A stretch of 64,000 nucleotides of DNA from UBA5448 sp045536965 (lineage in GTDB: Bacteria; Bacillota; Clostridia; Oscillospirales; SIG627): positions 62,001 to 126,000 of the forward strand of contig JAZSON010000021.1 of NCBI GenBank assembly GCA_045536965.1, written 5' to 3'. Both the position numbers and the translations under genes were made by a program. This document shows, in pieces, positions 44,270 to 54,065 of the stretch (its first letter is position 1; every line of letters starts with the position of its first letter). Below the pieces are notes generated by a model. It ran no database searches. It saw nothing but the letters and a program-made list of their open reading frames with translations, and was not told the origin of the DNA.

Positions 44270-45565
44270 TCAATTTAAGGTGTTTTTAAAAAAGATGGCT
44301 TGTAAGATAAGAATTGAATTTCTGCGAAGAGGTTTGATAAAGAAAGGCACAACAAGCGTTGAAGATACTTGTGCAAACAAAGATGCCAAAGCCGCTCCGA
44401 TTGCCCCCCACTTAGGAATCAATATGAAATTAAGAATCACATTACAAACAGCAGAAACCAAATATATCCATGTAAGAAATTTTTGTTTCCCTTCAGAAAC
44501 CACCCACGCATTCCTGGCCACACCAAGATAAGAAAATGCAGTGTAACAGGTTACTATTTTCAAGGAAGCAGCGGCAGGCAAAAAAGCGACACCATATAAT
44601 AAACCAATCGCCCATTCACCAAACAACACAAACATCAAAGAAACAAATATTGAGAGATAAAATACAATTGCATATAGTTGCCTGTTTTTTCTTTCGTACG
44701 CAATCATGGAATTTTTATTGTAAAGAGATATAATGGTAGGATATATAGAATCTATAATAGCTTGTAAAACAAAAGTCCACATACCACATAGAGTAGTGGC
44801 TACAGCGTAATAACCAACTTCAGCTTCGTTCAGGAGCACTTTTAACATAATTTTATCGGTTTGGCCGTAAACGGCAACCATAGCTCCTGCTAAAATATAC
44901 GGATAACTCAATTTCAAAAGATATGCAGCCTTATCTTTTGAAAAACTTAACCGTGGACCACCCGCTTTTTTATACGCTATAAACAAAAATAGCGCAACAA
45001 TTATATAATCAACCGAAGCGGCAAAGGCAAACCAACGCACATCTTTGCCGGAAATCAGAAGAATTATCTTATAGGAAGAAGAGAGAAGATAAGCAATCAA
45101 AGCCGCAGTAGATGTGATCCTCGATTCATATCTGGCCTGAAACCAAAATCGTAATGAGTCAAAAATATGAAGTATGGCACCGATACAACACAAGAAAACA
45201 ACCGCTATCGCGAGAGGATCATCGTTGTCAATGAAGCTGACCAAACTCATGATCATCACCACAGAGATCAAACTGGAGGTGAACTGTAAAACAAGAGTCG
45301 TCCCCATTGTTTTACCTTGATCATGCGGATGATCTATAAAATCCTTAATGATAACCGAATTGATTCCCAAGGAACAAAAAGCAGTGAAAAACGCAACAAA
45401 TGAGTTGCCGTAATTAATCAATCCGTAATTAGAAGGACCTAAATAGCGGGCCGAAAGGGTTCCGATGAGTAACGAAAGCAACATTTGCGCTACTCTGCCA
45501 CCAATGATCCATCCAGCATTTTTGGCTTCTTTATTATTCAAAAACGCTTTAAAAAGTGATTTCAT
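44270..45565 (-). CDS. polysaccharide repeat-unit flippase (Wzx-like)
   Basis: 431 residues from the ATG following the acyltransferase stop by 4 bases. About 12 helices of the polysaccharide transporter/MOP group: AGWIIGGRVAQMLLSLLIGT, ARYLGPSNYGLINYG near the start are family marks. Moves undecaprenyl-linked repeat units across the membrane. With the Wzy-like protein four genes upstream it indicates a Wzx/Wzy-dependent pathway. Confidence 0.9.
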   Translation of the reverse strand: MKSLFKAFLNNKEAKNAGWIIGGRVAQMLLSLLIGTLSARYLGPSNYGLINYGNSFVAFFTAFCSLGINSVIIKDFIDHPHDQGKTMGTTLVLQFTSSLISVVMIMSLVSFIDNDDPLAIAVVFLCCIGAILHIFDSLRFWFQARYESRITSTAALIAYLLSSSYKIILLISGKDVRWFAFAASVDYIIVALFLFIAYKKAGGPRLSFSKDKAAYLLKLSYPYILAGAMVAVYGQTDKIMLKVLLNEAEVGYYAVATTLCGMWTFVLQAIIDSIYPTIISLYNKNSMIAYERKNRQLYAIVFYLSIFVSLMFVLFGEWAIGLLYGVAFLPAAASLKIVTCYTAFSYLGVARNAWVVSEGKQKFLTWIYLVSAVCNVILNFILIPKWGAIGAALASLFAQVSSTLVVPFFIKPLRRNSILILQAIFFKNTLN

Positions 45566-45569
45566 TTCA

Positions 45570-46088
45570 TTATAATCTCCGAATGATTTTTGCAGGAACA
45601 CCGCCAACCAAAGTGTTATCAGGAACATCTTTTACAACACATGCGCAACCTGCTATAACACAGGAATCGCCTATATGTGTGTTATTTAATATGGTCACTC
45701 TACCACCAATCCACGTCCCGTTACCGACAGTCTGAGTAAAACTAACACCATTTCCGGCGCGGCGTTGCGAAGATCCAATTTCATGTCCGCCGGTTTGAAA
45801 CACAACATCGGGTCCAATGTCACAATTATCACCAATCACAACACTACCATTACCATTGACATTGAAATTCTTACCAATCCAACAATTCTTGCCAATGACA
45901 AGATTGGCTGAACATTCAAACGGCGCAAGAATTTTCGTCCCTTCACCAATATCAAAGCCTATGGAGTTAAGTAAACGTCTGATTTTAACAAAATGCTTTT
46001 CTTTTTTTCGCGAGAAACAATGATTCACTCGAAAAAAAACAATTTTCCTTTTTAATCCTCGTAAATGAAACAATTTCACTAAATTCAT
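45570..46088 (-). CDS. hexapeptide-repeat acyltransferase (WcaF/serine acetyltransferase-like)
   Basis: 172 residues. Left-handed beta-helix hexads: IGKNCWIGKNFNVNG, VVIGDNCDIGPDVVF; catalytic-type His in TGGHEIG; WIGGRVTILNNTHIGDSCVIAG and VPDNTLVGGVPAKIIRRL end. Probably O- or N-acetylates a sugar of the repeat unit. Overlaps the preceding glycosyltransferase gene by one base. Confidence 0.9.
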   Translation of the reverse strand: MNLVKLFHLRGLKRKIVFFRVNHCFSRKKEKHFVKIRRLLNSIGFDIGEGTKILAPFECSANLVIGKNCWIGKNFNVNGNGSVVIGDNCDIGPDVVFQTGGHEIGSSQRRAGNGVSFTQTVGNGTWIGGRVTILNNTHIGDSCVIAGCACVVKDVPDNTLVGGVPAKIIRRL

Positions 46089-47254
46089 TATCTTTCACCC
46101 AAAAAACAACCATCTTTTAAAATCGCAGCTCTACTGCAAACACCGCTCTCAAAACAATCTACGGTTTTATTTGAAACAAGGAAACTTTCTGCCAATTTAA
46201 TAAATCTATATGCAGCTACCTTTGGATTCCATTCTCTGCAAATCGTAGCGTATGCACTTCGAGCAAGTGATTCACGAAAGTCACGTTCGTCCAAAAGTTT
46301 TTTAACATTTAAATATAGGCTGTCTATATCTCCGGTTTGATATACTAAACCATTTTCCTCAGGTATGATCATAAAAGGCACAGCACCGATGGCACAATCG
46401 GCAACCACCGCACACGCAGAATTCATAGATTCGTTCAAAACAGCTCCCCATCCTTCATTTTTATCAGAGGTAAAAAGAAAGATTTCACTGCTTTCCATAT
46501 AACAACGCACTTGTTCGGGAGTCATAGAACCTAAAATATGAACAAAATCATTCAATCCCTCATTTTCAATGGATGCTTGAATGGTGCCTTGCAAGTCTCC
46601 GCTTCCAATCATATTTAATTCAAATGAATAACCGTCAGCTTTTAATCTTTTTGCAATCTCTATGGGTATTTCAGGATGCTTCCAATCAATGAATCGTGCG
46701 CACCAAAGAATCGAGTTAGTATCTTTAGTCGCTATCAAAGCATCGATGTCAGGATATTCTTTTAACTCGGTAAAATATCCCCATTTATAGGTTTTGCGGA
46801 TATATGTAAGACATTTTGCATAGTCTGCAGCTGTGTAGGCACTTGCGCATAACATATAATATTGTCGATATCTGATAATATTTTTAAGATTTCTAAAAAA
46901 ATGCACCAAATATTTATAAAAAGGCGGTTTAATCTTATAAGGTCTTTCCGAATAACCAAAAACCAACTTTCCTTTTTTGAGTCGATTTTTGATATACTCA
47001 TACGGTGCATTTCCAAGGATCACAACATCAGCATCATCTATAATTTTTTGGCACTCTTCCTTTTCTTTTGAAGAAATATATGTGTACCTGACATACGCCG
47101 GAACTTCTTCTCTCCCCCATCCCATGCTCAAACGCTCTTGCTCAATCGGTTGAGTGGAAATAAAATGATAATTCCCATTAGTCAATCTATTCATTTCGTC
47201 TGCAAGAAACTTTTGATGATGATTAAAATAGTTTGTGATAAATACAATTTTCAT
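46088..47254 (-). CDS. family 4-like glycosyltransferase
   Basis: 388 residues, GT-B fold. N-terminal MKIVFITNYFNHHQKFLADE, typical of polysaccharide glycosyltransferases; nucleotide-sugar domain LWCARFIDWKHPEI, LGSMTPEQVRCYMESSEIFL and the EGWGAVLNESM loop (variant E-x7-E). Donor and acceptor unknown. Coupled to neighbours by overlaps. Confidence 0.9.
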   Translation of the reverse strand: MKIVFITNYFNHHQKFLADEMNRLTNGNYHFISTQPIEQERLSMGWGREEVPAYVRYTYISSKEKEECQKIIDDADVVILGNAPYEYIKNRLKKGKLVFGYSERPYKIKPPFYKYLVHFFRNLKNIIRYRQYYMLCASAYTAADYAKCLTYIRKTYKWGYFTELKEYPDIDALIATKDTNSILWCARFIDWKHPEIPIEIAKRLKADGYSFELNMIGSGDLQGTIQASIENEGLNDFVHILGSMTPEQVRCYMESSEIFLFTSDKNEGWGAVLNESMNSACAVVADCAIGAVPFMIIPEENGLVYQTGDIDSLYLNVKKLLDERDFRESLARSAYATICREWNPKVAAYRFIKLAESFLVSNKTVDCFESGVCSRAAILKDGCFLGER

Positions 47255-47257
47255 AAA

Positions 47258-48412
47258 TCAGTTTCCTTTTTGAGACTCAATAAATGAAATTTTTCCTTTT
47301 GCAATCTCTACAATTAATAATCCCATGCAACCATATGGTAAAGCGCCCGTGATAAAAGCTGCTTCTGAAGAAGAATGAATGATCAAACATAAAATCGTTA
47401 CAAATGCAACTTTTTGAATTTGTGTATTACAAACCCCTCTTAAATAGGCAAGAAAACGCACCCAAAACAAATGATAGACAAAATAACCCACTCCGCCAAG
47501 AGAAAACAAAATAACCAAAACAGAATTATGCAAATTACTTAACGGATATTTAAAATACTCCCCAAAAATAAATTTTTGCGGAAAATCAAAAATTTCGCTT
47601 AACAAATCAGAGTAAAACGCTCCACGACCGGTAGAAATAGGTTTTCCAAGTACGGTGGCATCAGCGCCCATGTTTGTCAAAACAACTTGGAAGGCAATCA
47701 TAGCAATTGGGACAAGCATTATAAGTTTTGGTAATATACGCGTAATTTTTATATTACGTTTAAAAACAGAAACCCAAACAATAATTATCGTCGACAACAA
47801 CACCGTTCTCGAACGAAGCATTGTCAAAATGTAAATTAGTAACACTATGAAAACAGCATTCAAAACTTTCTGTTTTGAATTTTCCGCCTTAATATAACCT
47901 AAACACAAAAGGACAATCGAAAACATTACATATATAGCGGCAGCATTGGGATTCCCCATACCTAATGTTAAAACTTCATAGTCCCACGCATTCATAACAA
48001 TATAACTAAAATCGAAGGGTAAGAAAGCATAACATATGTATGCAAAACTAAGCAAATAATTCAATTTTAAAAAGTATCGTAAATCTAAAACATCGTTATA
48101 AAAATCTTTTTTAATTGAAAGCGACCAATAAAACGAAAGAAACGACAGAGCCGGCAAAATTTGATTCACGATATTTTCTGTTTTAAAACTTGAAAAACTG
48201 ATCAAACACGAAGTTGCCATAAGAATTACTAAAATTAAAACCAAATAATTCATTTTCAGCGGCTGGATAGAGGTATATCCTGCGAAAGGATATAAACAAA
48301 ACAGCACAATCATCGAATAACCAAAGAGATTGGCTATACTGCCATTCAGCGGTGTAAAAATTATATTAAATGTTACAGATAGCATTAGCAACTTCAGTAA
48401 ACGGTTTTGCAT
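47258..48412 (-). CDS. O-antigen polymerase/ligase-like membrane protein (Wzy candidate)
   Basis: 384 residues with about ten helices and a large extracytoplasmic loop (about 260-310, including STGRGAFYSDLL and LHNSVLVILFSLGG). This fits the Wzy/WaaL class, where a conserved Arg/His loop takes part in glycan transfer. It would polymerise the repeat unit. Sequence in this class is poorly conserved, so the call rests on topology and context. Confidence 0.8.
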   Translation of the reverse strand: MQNRLLKLLMLSVTFNIIFTPLNGSIANLFGYSMIVLFCLYPFAGYTSIQPLKMNYLVLILVILMATSCLISFSSFKTENIVNQILPALSFLSFYWSLSIKKDFYNDVLDLRYFLKLNYLLSFAYICYAFLPFDFSYIVMNAWDYEVLTLGMGNPNAAAIYVMFSIVLLCLGYIKAENSKQKVLNAVFIVLLIYILTMLRSRTVLLSTIIIVWVSVFKRNIKITRILPKLIMLVPIAMIAFQVVLTNMGADATVLGKPISTGRGAFYSDLLSEIFDFPQKFIFGEYFKYPLSNLHNSVLVILFSLGGVGYFVYHLFWVRFLAYLRGVCNTQIQKVAFVTILCLIIHSSSEAAFITGALPYGCMGLLIVEIAKGKISFIESQKGN

Positions 48413-49617
48413 TATAGTCTCCTATCTTTAGCATTTATTATATCATGATAGATATCGATATACAATTCTGACATTTTAGAGGAAGAAAAAGTACTTTTAA
48501 TCTCATTCAATTCATCCAAAGTCAATCGACAAAGTTGGCGATTGTCATTGAGATGTCGAATGGTATCCGCTGCGGCTTTGATATCGAGTTTAGGCACGAT
48601 ATATCCTTTTGTCTTTTCAATAACAGTTGGAATTGCAGTAGCATCAAACCCTAAACTACGAATCCCGGCCAAAGCAGCTTCAACAAATGTCATCCCAAAT
48701 GTCTCTTCCAAGGACATGCTTACATGTAAATCACACGAAGAGTATAATTCCGCCAACCTCTGCTTGTCGGATATTAAACCGACAAATTGAACATTATCGG
48801 GCGCACACTCATAATATTTTTTAGAAGCACGACCGACAAGAATGATTTCAAAATTATTTCCCAATTCATTAGCTAATTTAAAAAATCGAGATATACCTTT
48901 ACCTTCCGACCAAACAGCTGCAACACCTATGATACGAAATTTATTTGTCGAAGAATATCTATTCGATTTATTGATTTCAAACGATTCAACGGCATTCCAA
49001 ATCAAATATTGCGGATATTCGCTTAAATGTGATTTTTGAATCTCACTATAAACCCAAGCGGAAACAGATACAAATCTAACATCGGACAATGTTTTGAACA
49101 ACTGTTTTTTTATATTAAAATATTTCGAGGTGTGCTTGGGTTTACAATCCAAATGGGTCATCGACTTACGACACTTATGACACCCTAATTGATATCCATT
49201 ACATTCAATATCAAAATAGTGATAACAACCACCCGTAAACGCCCACATATCATGCATAGTAAATACGACGGGTATTTTTCGTTTCGACAAAAATCTAAAA
49301 AACATTGGATAATTCAAATAACCATGGTGAATAACATGCATGTGAACAATATCGGGATTGATTTTTTTGATTTTGCGAATTGCATTGATGGTTGAAATGC
49401 CGGCAAAAACAGGGTTCTTTCCAAAAATTTTAATCAAACCCCTACGGATCAACCCCATAATTTTATTCTCATACCTAATAATGGCCGGGTCGTCCGAATC
49501 ACCATGAATATATAGAATATAACTTTCATGTCCATTGTAAATCAGTGAATTATGTATAATAAATTGTATCTGTTTTTGGGCAGAAACATAAGTCCCACCA
49601 ATTTGTATAATCCTCAT
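48412..49617 (-). CDS. family 4 glycosyltransferase
   Basis: 401 residues. Begins MRIIQIGGTYVSAQKQIQFI; contains VVFTMHDMWAFTGGCYHYFD with Cys-rich region CNGYQLGCHKCRK seen in this glycosyltransferase subgroup, then GVAAVWSEGKGI and SMSLEETFGMTFVEAALAG (E-x7-E). Overlaps the Wzy gene by one base and the previous gene by 4. Confidence 0.92.
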   Translation of the reverse strand: MRIIQIGGTYVSAQKQIQFIIHNSLIYNGHESYILYIHGDSDDPAIIRYENKIMGLIRRGLIKIFGKNPVFAGISTINAIRKIKKINPDIVHMHVIHHGYLNYPMFFRFLSKRKIPVVFTMHDMWAFTGGCYHYFDIECNGYQLGCHKCRKSMTHLDCKPKHTSKYFNIKKQLFKTLSDVRFVSVSAWVYSEIQKSHLSEYPQYLIWNAVESFEINKSNRYSSTNKFRIIGVAAVWSEGKGISRFFKLANELGNNFEIILVGRASKKYYECAPDNVQFVGLISDKQRLAELYSSCDLHVSMSLEETFGMTFVEAALAGIRSLGFDATAIPTVIEKTKGYIVPKLDIKAAADTIRHLNDNRQLCRLTLDELNEIKSTFSSSKMSELYIDIYHDIINAKDRRL

Positions 49618-50789
49618 TTACGGCCTTTCATTATCTCTTGTAATTGAATGAATTCAGAAAACGACTCCTTGTATATCCGATAATCAAAAAAGCACTTTGC
49701 GGTATTATAAGATTTTTCAAACATCCATTCTTTTTCTTCCGCCGTAAGCGCAATTGCCCTTTTAATAACTTTTGCTAACGACTCAGGTGTGTGATCCTCA
49801 GCAATTAAGGCATTTTCCCCATCTTTCAGATAGAGTTCCAAATCAGAAGATAAGTTACAAAGAATCGGTGTGGAATGCGCAAGAGATTCGACTACTTTGC
49901 TGGGAAACCCAGCCTTTGCGTATCGCAGAGATGCGTCTCGAGGAAGCAGGGTGAAATCAGCCTCACGCAATTTTTCAAGCACTTCTAAACGAGAAACGCG
50001 ACCACATAATTCCAAAAAACCGGAACAGGAATCAAGCAAATCGGCGGAGATACCGCAATATCCAATCAAATGATCACGCGTAGCGCCCATCAAAGTAATC
50101 CGCACTTTTTCTTGCAATTCGGGAGAAAGCAGTAGAACGGCTTTTAAAACATTGGCAATTAAATCTTTCTTTCCGGGAGCTCCTGCATAAAATAAATGCA
50201 ACCCTTCATGACGGATTTTCGGCATGATTTCTTTATTTACAGCGCACAGAATTGGCAATCTGAACACTTGGATATTTTTGCTTCGATAGTACTCTTCAAG
50301 AAAACGGCTGATCGCAACCACAGAATAAGATTTATCTATAATTTTGGTTACAAGACGATTTTTTTCTCGGTATGCATAACTTTTTTCTCCATGTTTAAAC
50401 TGCTCGGGAGAATACCATTCATTAGAATCATACAACAACGGAAGTGAATTTTTAGAAGCAAACTTTTTGTAAAATCTGAAAACAGAATTCGGCGCAGTAT
50501 AAATGTATAATCCTGCAATAGAGTCCTCCTTTTGAATGATTTTTCTGACCCTATGCGGAAAAAAGAAATACTCATAATACTTTACAAACCGATTTGAGTC
50601 CTTGTTTCGCAGGGAAACGTATTCGATCCCTTCGACACACCCCTGATCTCGCACTTTGCCGCGACACAATATCTTAACTTGATATCCTAATTCTTTAAAA
50701 ATTTTAGCGACATAAAACAAACGCACCGCCCCCGCATCTCCATCCGGGAAACGACCATTTGTAATCATGATCATTTTTTTATTACTCAT
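49614..50789 (-). CDS. glycosyltransferase, GT-B fold
   Basis: 391 residues from the ATG 6 bases after GGGG; an in-frame TTG 15 codons earlier overlaps the upstream stop. MIMITNGRFPDGDAGAVRLF opens the acceptor domain; AGAPGKKDLIANVLKAVLL and LPRDASLRYAKAGFPSKVVE belong to the donor domain, with LAHSTPILCN. Substrate unknown. Confidence 0.87.
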   Translation of the reverse strand: MSNKKMIMITNGRFPDGDAGAVRLFYVAKIFKELGYQVKILCRGKVRDQGCVEGIEYVSLRNKDSNRFVKYYEYFFFPHRVRKIIQKEDSIAGLYIYTAPNSVFRFYKKFASKNSLPLLYDSNEWYSPEQFKHGEKSYAYREKNRLVTKIIDKSYSVVAISRFLEEYYRSKNIQVFRLPILCAVNKEIMPKIRHEGLHLFYAGAPGKKDLIANVLKAVLLLSPELQEKVRITLMGATRDHLIGYCGISADLLDSCSGFLELCGRVSRLEVLEKLREADFTLLPRDASLRYAKAGFPSKVVESLAHSTPILCNLSSDLELYLKDGENALIAEDHTPESLAKVIKRAIALTAEEKEWMFEKSYNTAKCFFDYRIYKESFSEFIQLQEIMKGRK

Positions 50790-50830
50790 AAGCGACCCCA
50801 ATAAGCGAGTTACATAAAGACAACGCTTTA

Positions 50831-51424
50831 TCAAATTCGAATTTTTGCATCTATACTCTCTGATGTAGATTGAGAAATCAAATTTAAATGTTCTACTATT
50901 TCTTCATCATCAAACCGCATTTTCAAAACACGCGCGGGGACGCCCCCGACAATACTGAAAGGCGGAACATCACGCGTGACAACAGCGCCCGCGGCAACAA
51001 CCGCTCCTTGACCGATAACTACACCTTTTAAAATGATTGCATTGGCGCCAATCCAAACATCAGATTCAATCACTACCTCTTTATCATCTGAAGGTTTTTT
51101 TTCGGCATCGGTAATATCAATCATATACCTTCCAACCAAATCCGTGCGATGTCCACCGGTTATGATCGTTACACCGGGTCCAAACATGATAGAATTTTTG
51201 AGTATACATTTTGCTTTCGTACACATAATCTTTGTATTGGTGCCAAGCACAACTTTGTTTCCGACATACAGATTGGAGATGCCCGAAAATGTACTCCCTC
51301 TACCAATCCGTACATTCTTACCACAAGAACCAAAAGAAGATTTTATAATCGGTTCAACAAATATCTTGCGTAATCCTCTTTTTAGTCTTTTATAATTGAG
51401 GTATATTATCCGTATCACAGACAT
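50831..51424 (-). CDS. hexapeptide-repeat acetyltransferase (LbH, maltose/galactoside type)
   Basis: 197 residues from the ATG after GGAAGG. VRIGRGSTFSGIS, MFGPGVTIITGGH (catalytic His), VWIGANAIILKGVVIGQGAV, VTRDVPPFSIVGGVPARVLK. Second sugar acetyltransferase of the operon; could serve as the N-acetyltransferase for an amino sugar made by the DegT enzyme or decorate the polymer. Confidence 0.9.
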   Translation of the reverse strand: MSVIRIIYLNYKRLKRGLRKIFVEPIIKSSFGSCGKNVRIGRGSTFSGISNLYVGNKVVLGTNTKIMCTKAKCILKNSIMFGPGVTIITGGHRTDLVGRYMIDITDAEKKPSDDKEVVIESDVWIGANAIILKGVVIGQGAVVAAGAVVTRDVPPFSIVGGVPARVLKMRFDDEEIVEHLNLISQSTSESIDAKIRI

Positions 51425-51451
51425 TTTCAAAACCTTCCGCTCAAAATAAGC

Positions 51452-52507
51452 TCATATTGTTTTCGTATATACTTTTTTCAACTGATCTATAACCGCAACA
51501 GTTGTATAGTTATGCAAAACCTTTTCTCTACACCAATTTGAAAACTGAGTACGCATTGCCTGGGATTGCATCTGCGTGAAAGCATTCTCCATTGCGTCAA
51601 CATCGCCGACCAAAACAATTCTTCCACCACGATCTTCAATCATATCAAGATTTGCTCCCACATTCGTTGTAATAACCGGAAGCCCTCTTGCCATTGCTTC
51701 AGTCAAAGCCAAAGAAAACCCTTCGGAATGCGTAGGGAAAAAGAACACATCCGCTTGATCCATATATTCCAAAACTTGATCATGTTTTAACGGCCCCAAA
51801 TGTATCACGTTATCGGGTTTTTCCCAAGACATAACCGTCTCAGTGACAACACCTGCAAGTTGAAATTGTATTTGCGGCAGACGTCTTGCAATTTCATACA
51901 TTTCAGATGCACCTTTAGCAAGTGAAACACGTCCGACAAAAAATGCAGATTGAATGTTTTCGCTAATTGTTTTTGATTGTTTTGTAATATATGTCTCGTT
52001 TATAAAGTTGGGAATAATTCTACTATCCACCGCAAATTCTTTTTCAAGATATTTCTTACTGTTATCACAGAGAACCAAGTTATAATCGACAAGTTTTACA
52101 ATTTTACTAAGATAATACTTAGCCAAACGATTATGAACCTGATAAGGTATATCACAATGAAAGTGAAGCGCCAAAGTTGCATTCTTTTGAGCTTTTCGAA
52201 TCTTCTTTGCCATAAAATAATCTCGAATAATACCAAAAGTACCGCAAGATGTATTCAAATGAACAGCATCAAAAGATTCGTTTTTCAAAGCATGCGCAAG
52301 ATCCTTAAAAATACGCTTTGTTCTTTTATATTCATCACAAAAGTTTCTGTGGGCACTACCATTCATAGCACGGAGACCGACCGCCTCGGTGTTTACTAAA
52401 GTGCACGATATACCAAGCGATGAACTTTTAGTTAAAAAACCATCTGTCCAAACGGCAATACCTCCGTTTGGTTTTTGCATTTGTGGCGAAATAAGTAGCA
52501 ATTTCAT
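51452..52507 (-). CDS. family 4 glycosyltransferase
   Basis: 351 residues. MKLLLISPQMQKPNGGIAVW; FVGRVSLAKGASEMYEIARR; ADVFFFPTHSEGFSLALTEA with the E-x7-E loop; LPVITTNVGANLDMIED. Overlaps the upstream glycosyltransferase gene by 4 bases. Confidence 0.93.
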   Translation of the reverse strand: MKLLLISPQMQKPNGGIAVWTDGFLTKSSSLGISCTLVNTEAVGLRAMNGSAHRNFCDEYKRTKRIFKDLAHALKNESFDAVHLNTSCGTFGIIRDYFMAKKIRKAQKNATLALHFHCDIPYQVHNRLAKYYLSKIVKLVDYNLVLCDNSKKYLEKEFAVDSRIIPNFINETYITKQSKTISENIQSAFFVGRVSLAKGASEMYEIARRLPQIQFQLAGVVTETVMSWEKPDNVIHLGPLKHDQVLEYMDQADVFFFPTHSEGFSLALTEAMARGLPVITTNVGANLDMIEDRGGRIVLVGDVDAMENAFTQMQSQAMRTQFSNWCREKVLHNYTTVAVIDQLKKVYTKTI

Positions 52508-53754
52508 TGAAATGATTCATCTTGCACCAGCTGTTTGATTGTATCTATATATGTGGAGACACAAACATTCTTGGATGCAAACCTTTCTACAAATTGTCGG
52601 CTGTTAAATTCACAATGATTGCAACCATCTTGAACGTATGCCAAAATACTTTCCGCAAGAGCCTCTGCATCGCCCGGTTCAACACAAACACCTGCATTGG
52701 CTTTATTTAGGATTGATGCAAGTTCACTATCTGTATCAAAAGATGCAATGATGGGTGTATTACACGCCATGATTGACCAAGTTTTACTTGGCATTCCCGC
52801 ATTTCCCGTACCTTTTTTACAAGTAATCAGTATAACATCACCAAGACTATATACCTCAGAAACACGATTGACGGGAAGAAGCGGTCGAACTATAACATTC
52901 GGCAAATTTTTGGCTTGTTGTTGTATTTCTGAATATCTTGAGCCACCGCCAAACAAAACAAACTGAATCGATTTATCTTGAATAATCTCTGCCGCTCGCA
53001 AAATCACTTCAACACCTTGCGCTTCGCCCATATTCCCTGCATAAACAACGTTAAATGACTCGCGGGAAATGCCGAGTTCATCAAACAAAGTGTTATTCTG
53101 CTTATCAATCGGACAAACTAAATCTGTATTGATCCAATTGGGAATCACCACAATTTTATCGGGCGAAACACCTTTTTCTAATATGTTTTGCTTAATGCTT
53201 TCAGAGATAACAATAATCTTATCAGCGCGATTATAAGTGTAATTTTCAATTTTTCTGCCAAATTTCCAAAGGAGAGAACCTTTTTTTGTAAACCCCGCAT
53301 TCACAAGACTGTCAGGAAAAACATCCTGCAAATTATAGATAAACGGTACTTTCTTTTTATACTTTTTAGAAAGTTTTTTAGCGACCAAAGCACAAAGGAC
53401 ACCTTGTGTAGGCGGTGTGCTGGCACCATAAACAAGATCGATATCCTTGGCGCGTTTGCCTTTATAATATTGAATTAAATTACAAATAACGTATCGCAAT
53501 GCTCTTAAAACAGGATTTTTTCCTTCTTTGAAGAGAGAAAAGCGATGTATGATCAAATGTCCATCAAACTGTTCTTCGTATTTAATCCTTTTATATCTCT
53601 TTCTTGTGTCCTTATCTATGCCTCGTGAAGGAGTTGGAACAAAATTTTCAGTTATAATATTTGCCTTTGCATACCCTTCATTCAAATCTCTTCCAAGATG
53701 AGAACTCGAGACCTCTTCAGGATAACAATACGGAGAAAGCTTTAATATTTTCAT
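52504..53754 (-). CDS. family 4 glycosyltransferase (WbuB-like)
   Basis: 416 residues from the ATG (a TTG 3 codons earlier is closer to the AAGGA site, so the start is uncertain). MKILKLSPYCYPEEVSSSHL; YGASTPPTQGVLCALVAKKL and YNLQDVFPDSLVNAG are typical of the WbuB group that often adds the first N-acetyl-amino sugar after the initiating transferase. Donor domain VVYAGNMGEAQGVEVILRAA, GNAGMPSKTWSIMA. Confidence 0.9.
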   Translation of the reverse strand: MKILKLSPYCYPEEVSSSHLGRDLNEGYAKANIITENFVPTPSRGIDKDTRKRYKRIKYEEQFDGHLIIHRFSLFKEGKNPVLRALRYVICNLIQYYKGKRAKDIDLVYGASTPPTQGVLCALVAKKLSKKYKKKVPFIYNLQDVFPDSLVNAGFTKKGSLLWKFGRKIENYTYNRADKIIVISESIKQNILEKGVSPDKIVVIPNWINTDLVCPIDKQNNTLFDELGISRESFNVVYAGNMGEAQGVEVILRAAEIIQDKSIQFVLFGGGSRYSEIQQQAKNLPNVIVRPLLPVNRVSEVYSLGDVILITCKKGTGNAGMPSKTWSIMACNTPIIASFDTDSELASILNKANAGVCVEPGDAEALAESILAYVQDGCNHCEFNSRQFVERFASKNVCVSTYIDTIKQLVQDESFQ

Positions 53755-53771
53755 CTGACACAAATTCCTTT

Positions 53772-54053
53772 TTATTTATCCGCTTTTTCTGATTTCTTTA
53801 TGCTCTTTAAAGATAAGTCATCCATCTTACCGATATACATAGCAACCAATCCAACAACCACGGAAAGAGATCCTAAAGCAATTACCCATACAAAATATCT
53901 GTCAAAAAGAAAACTGTAGATGAGCCGCCCCGTCTCCCCGCCGATAATCAAAGCGAACACAAAGGGAACAACCGGCAAAAAACCGGCAAAAAATGAAATA
54001 AAGAGCATGTAGGCATATAATTTATTTAATAGTTTATAAATTTGTTGTTTCAT
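53772..54053 (-). CDS. 93-residue two-helix membrane protein, partner of the TRAP-like permease
   Basis: Two hydrophobic helices (about 13-38 and 50-75) and a Lys-rich tail (KSIKKSEKADK). It lies 12 bases after the DctM-like gene. A TRAP small subunit (DctQ) would have four helices and about 160 residues, so this is either a minimal subunit or an unrelated helper. No family recognised. Confidence 0.7.
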   Translation of the reverse strand: MKQQIYKLLNKLYAYMLFISFFAGFLPVVPFVFALIIGGETGRLIYSFLFDRYFVWVIALGSLSVVVGLVAMYIGKMDDLSLKSIKKSEKADK

Positions 54054-54065
54054 AAACTGCCCTCC

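Noticed and set aside
47258..48412. Call as a sugar or ion transporter
   Set aside because: The helix pattern with one large outer loop and the position between glycosyltransferases fit Wzy better. No transporter motif was seen.
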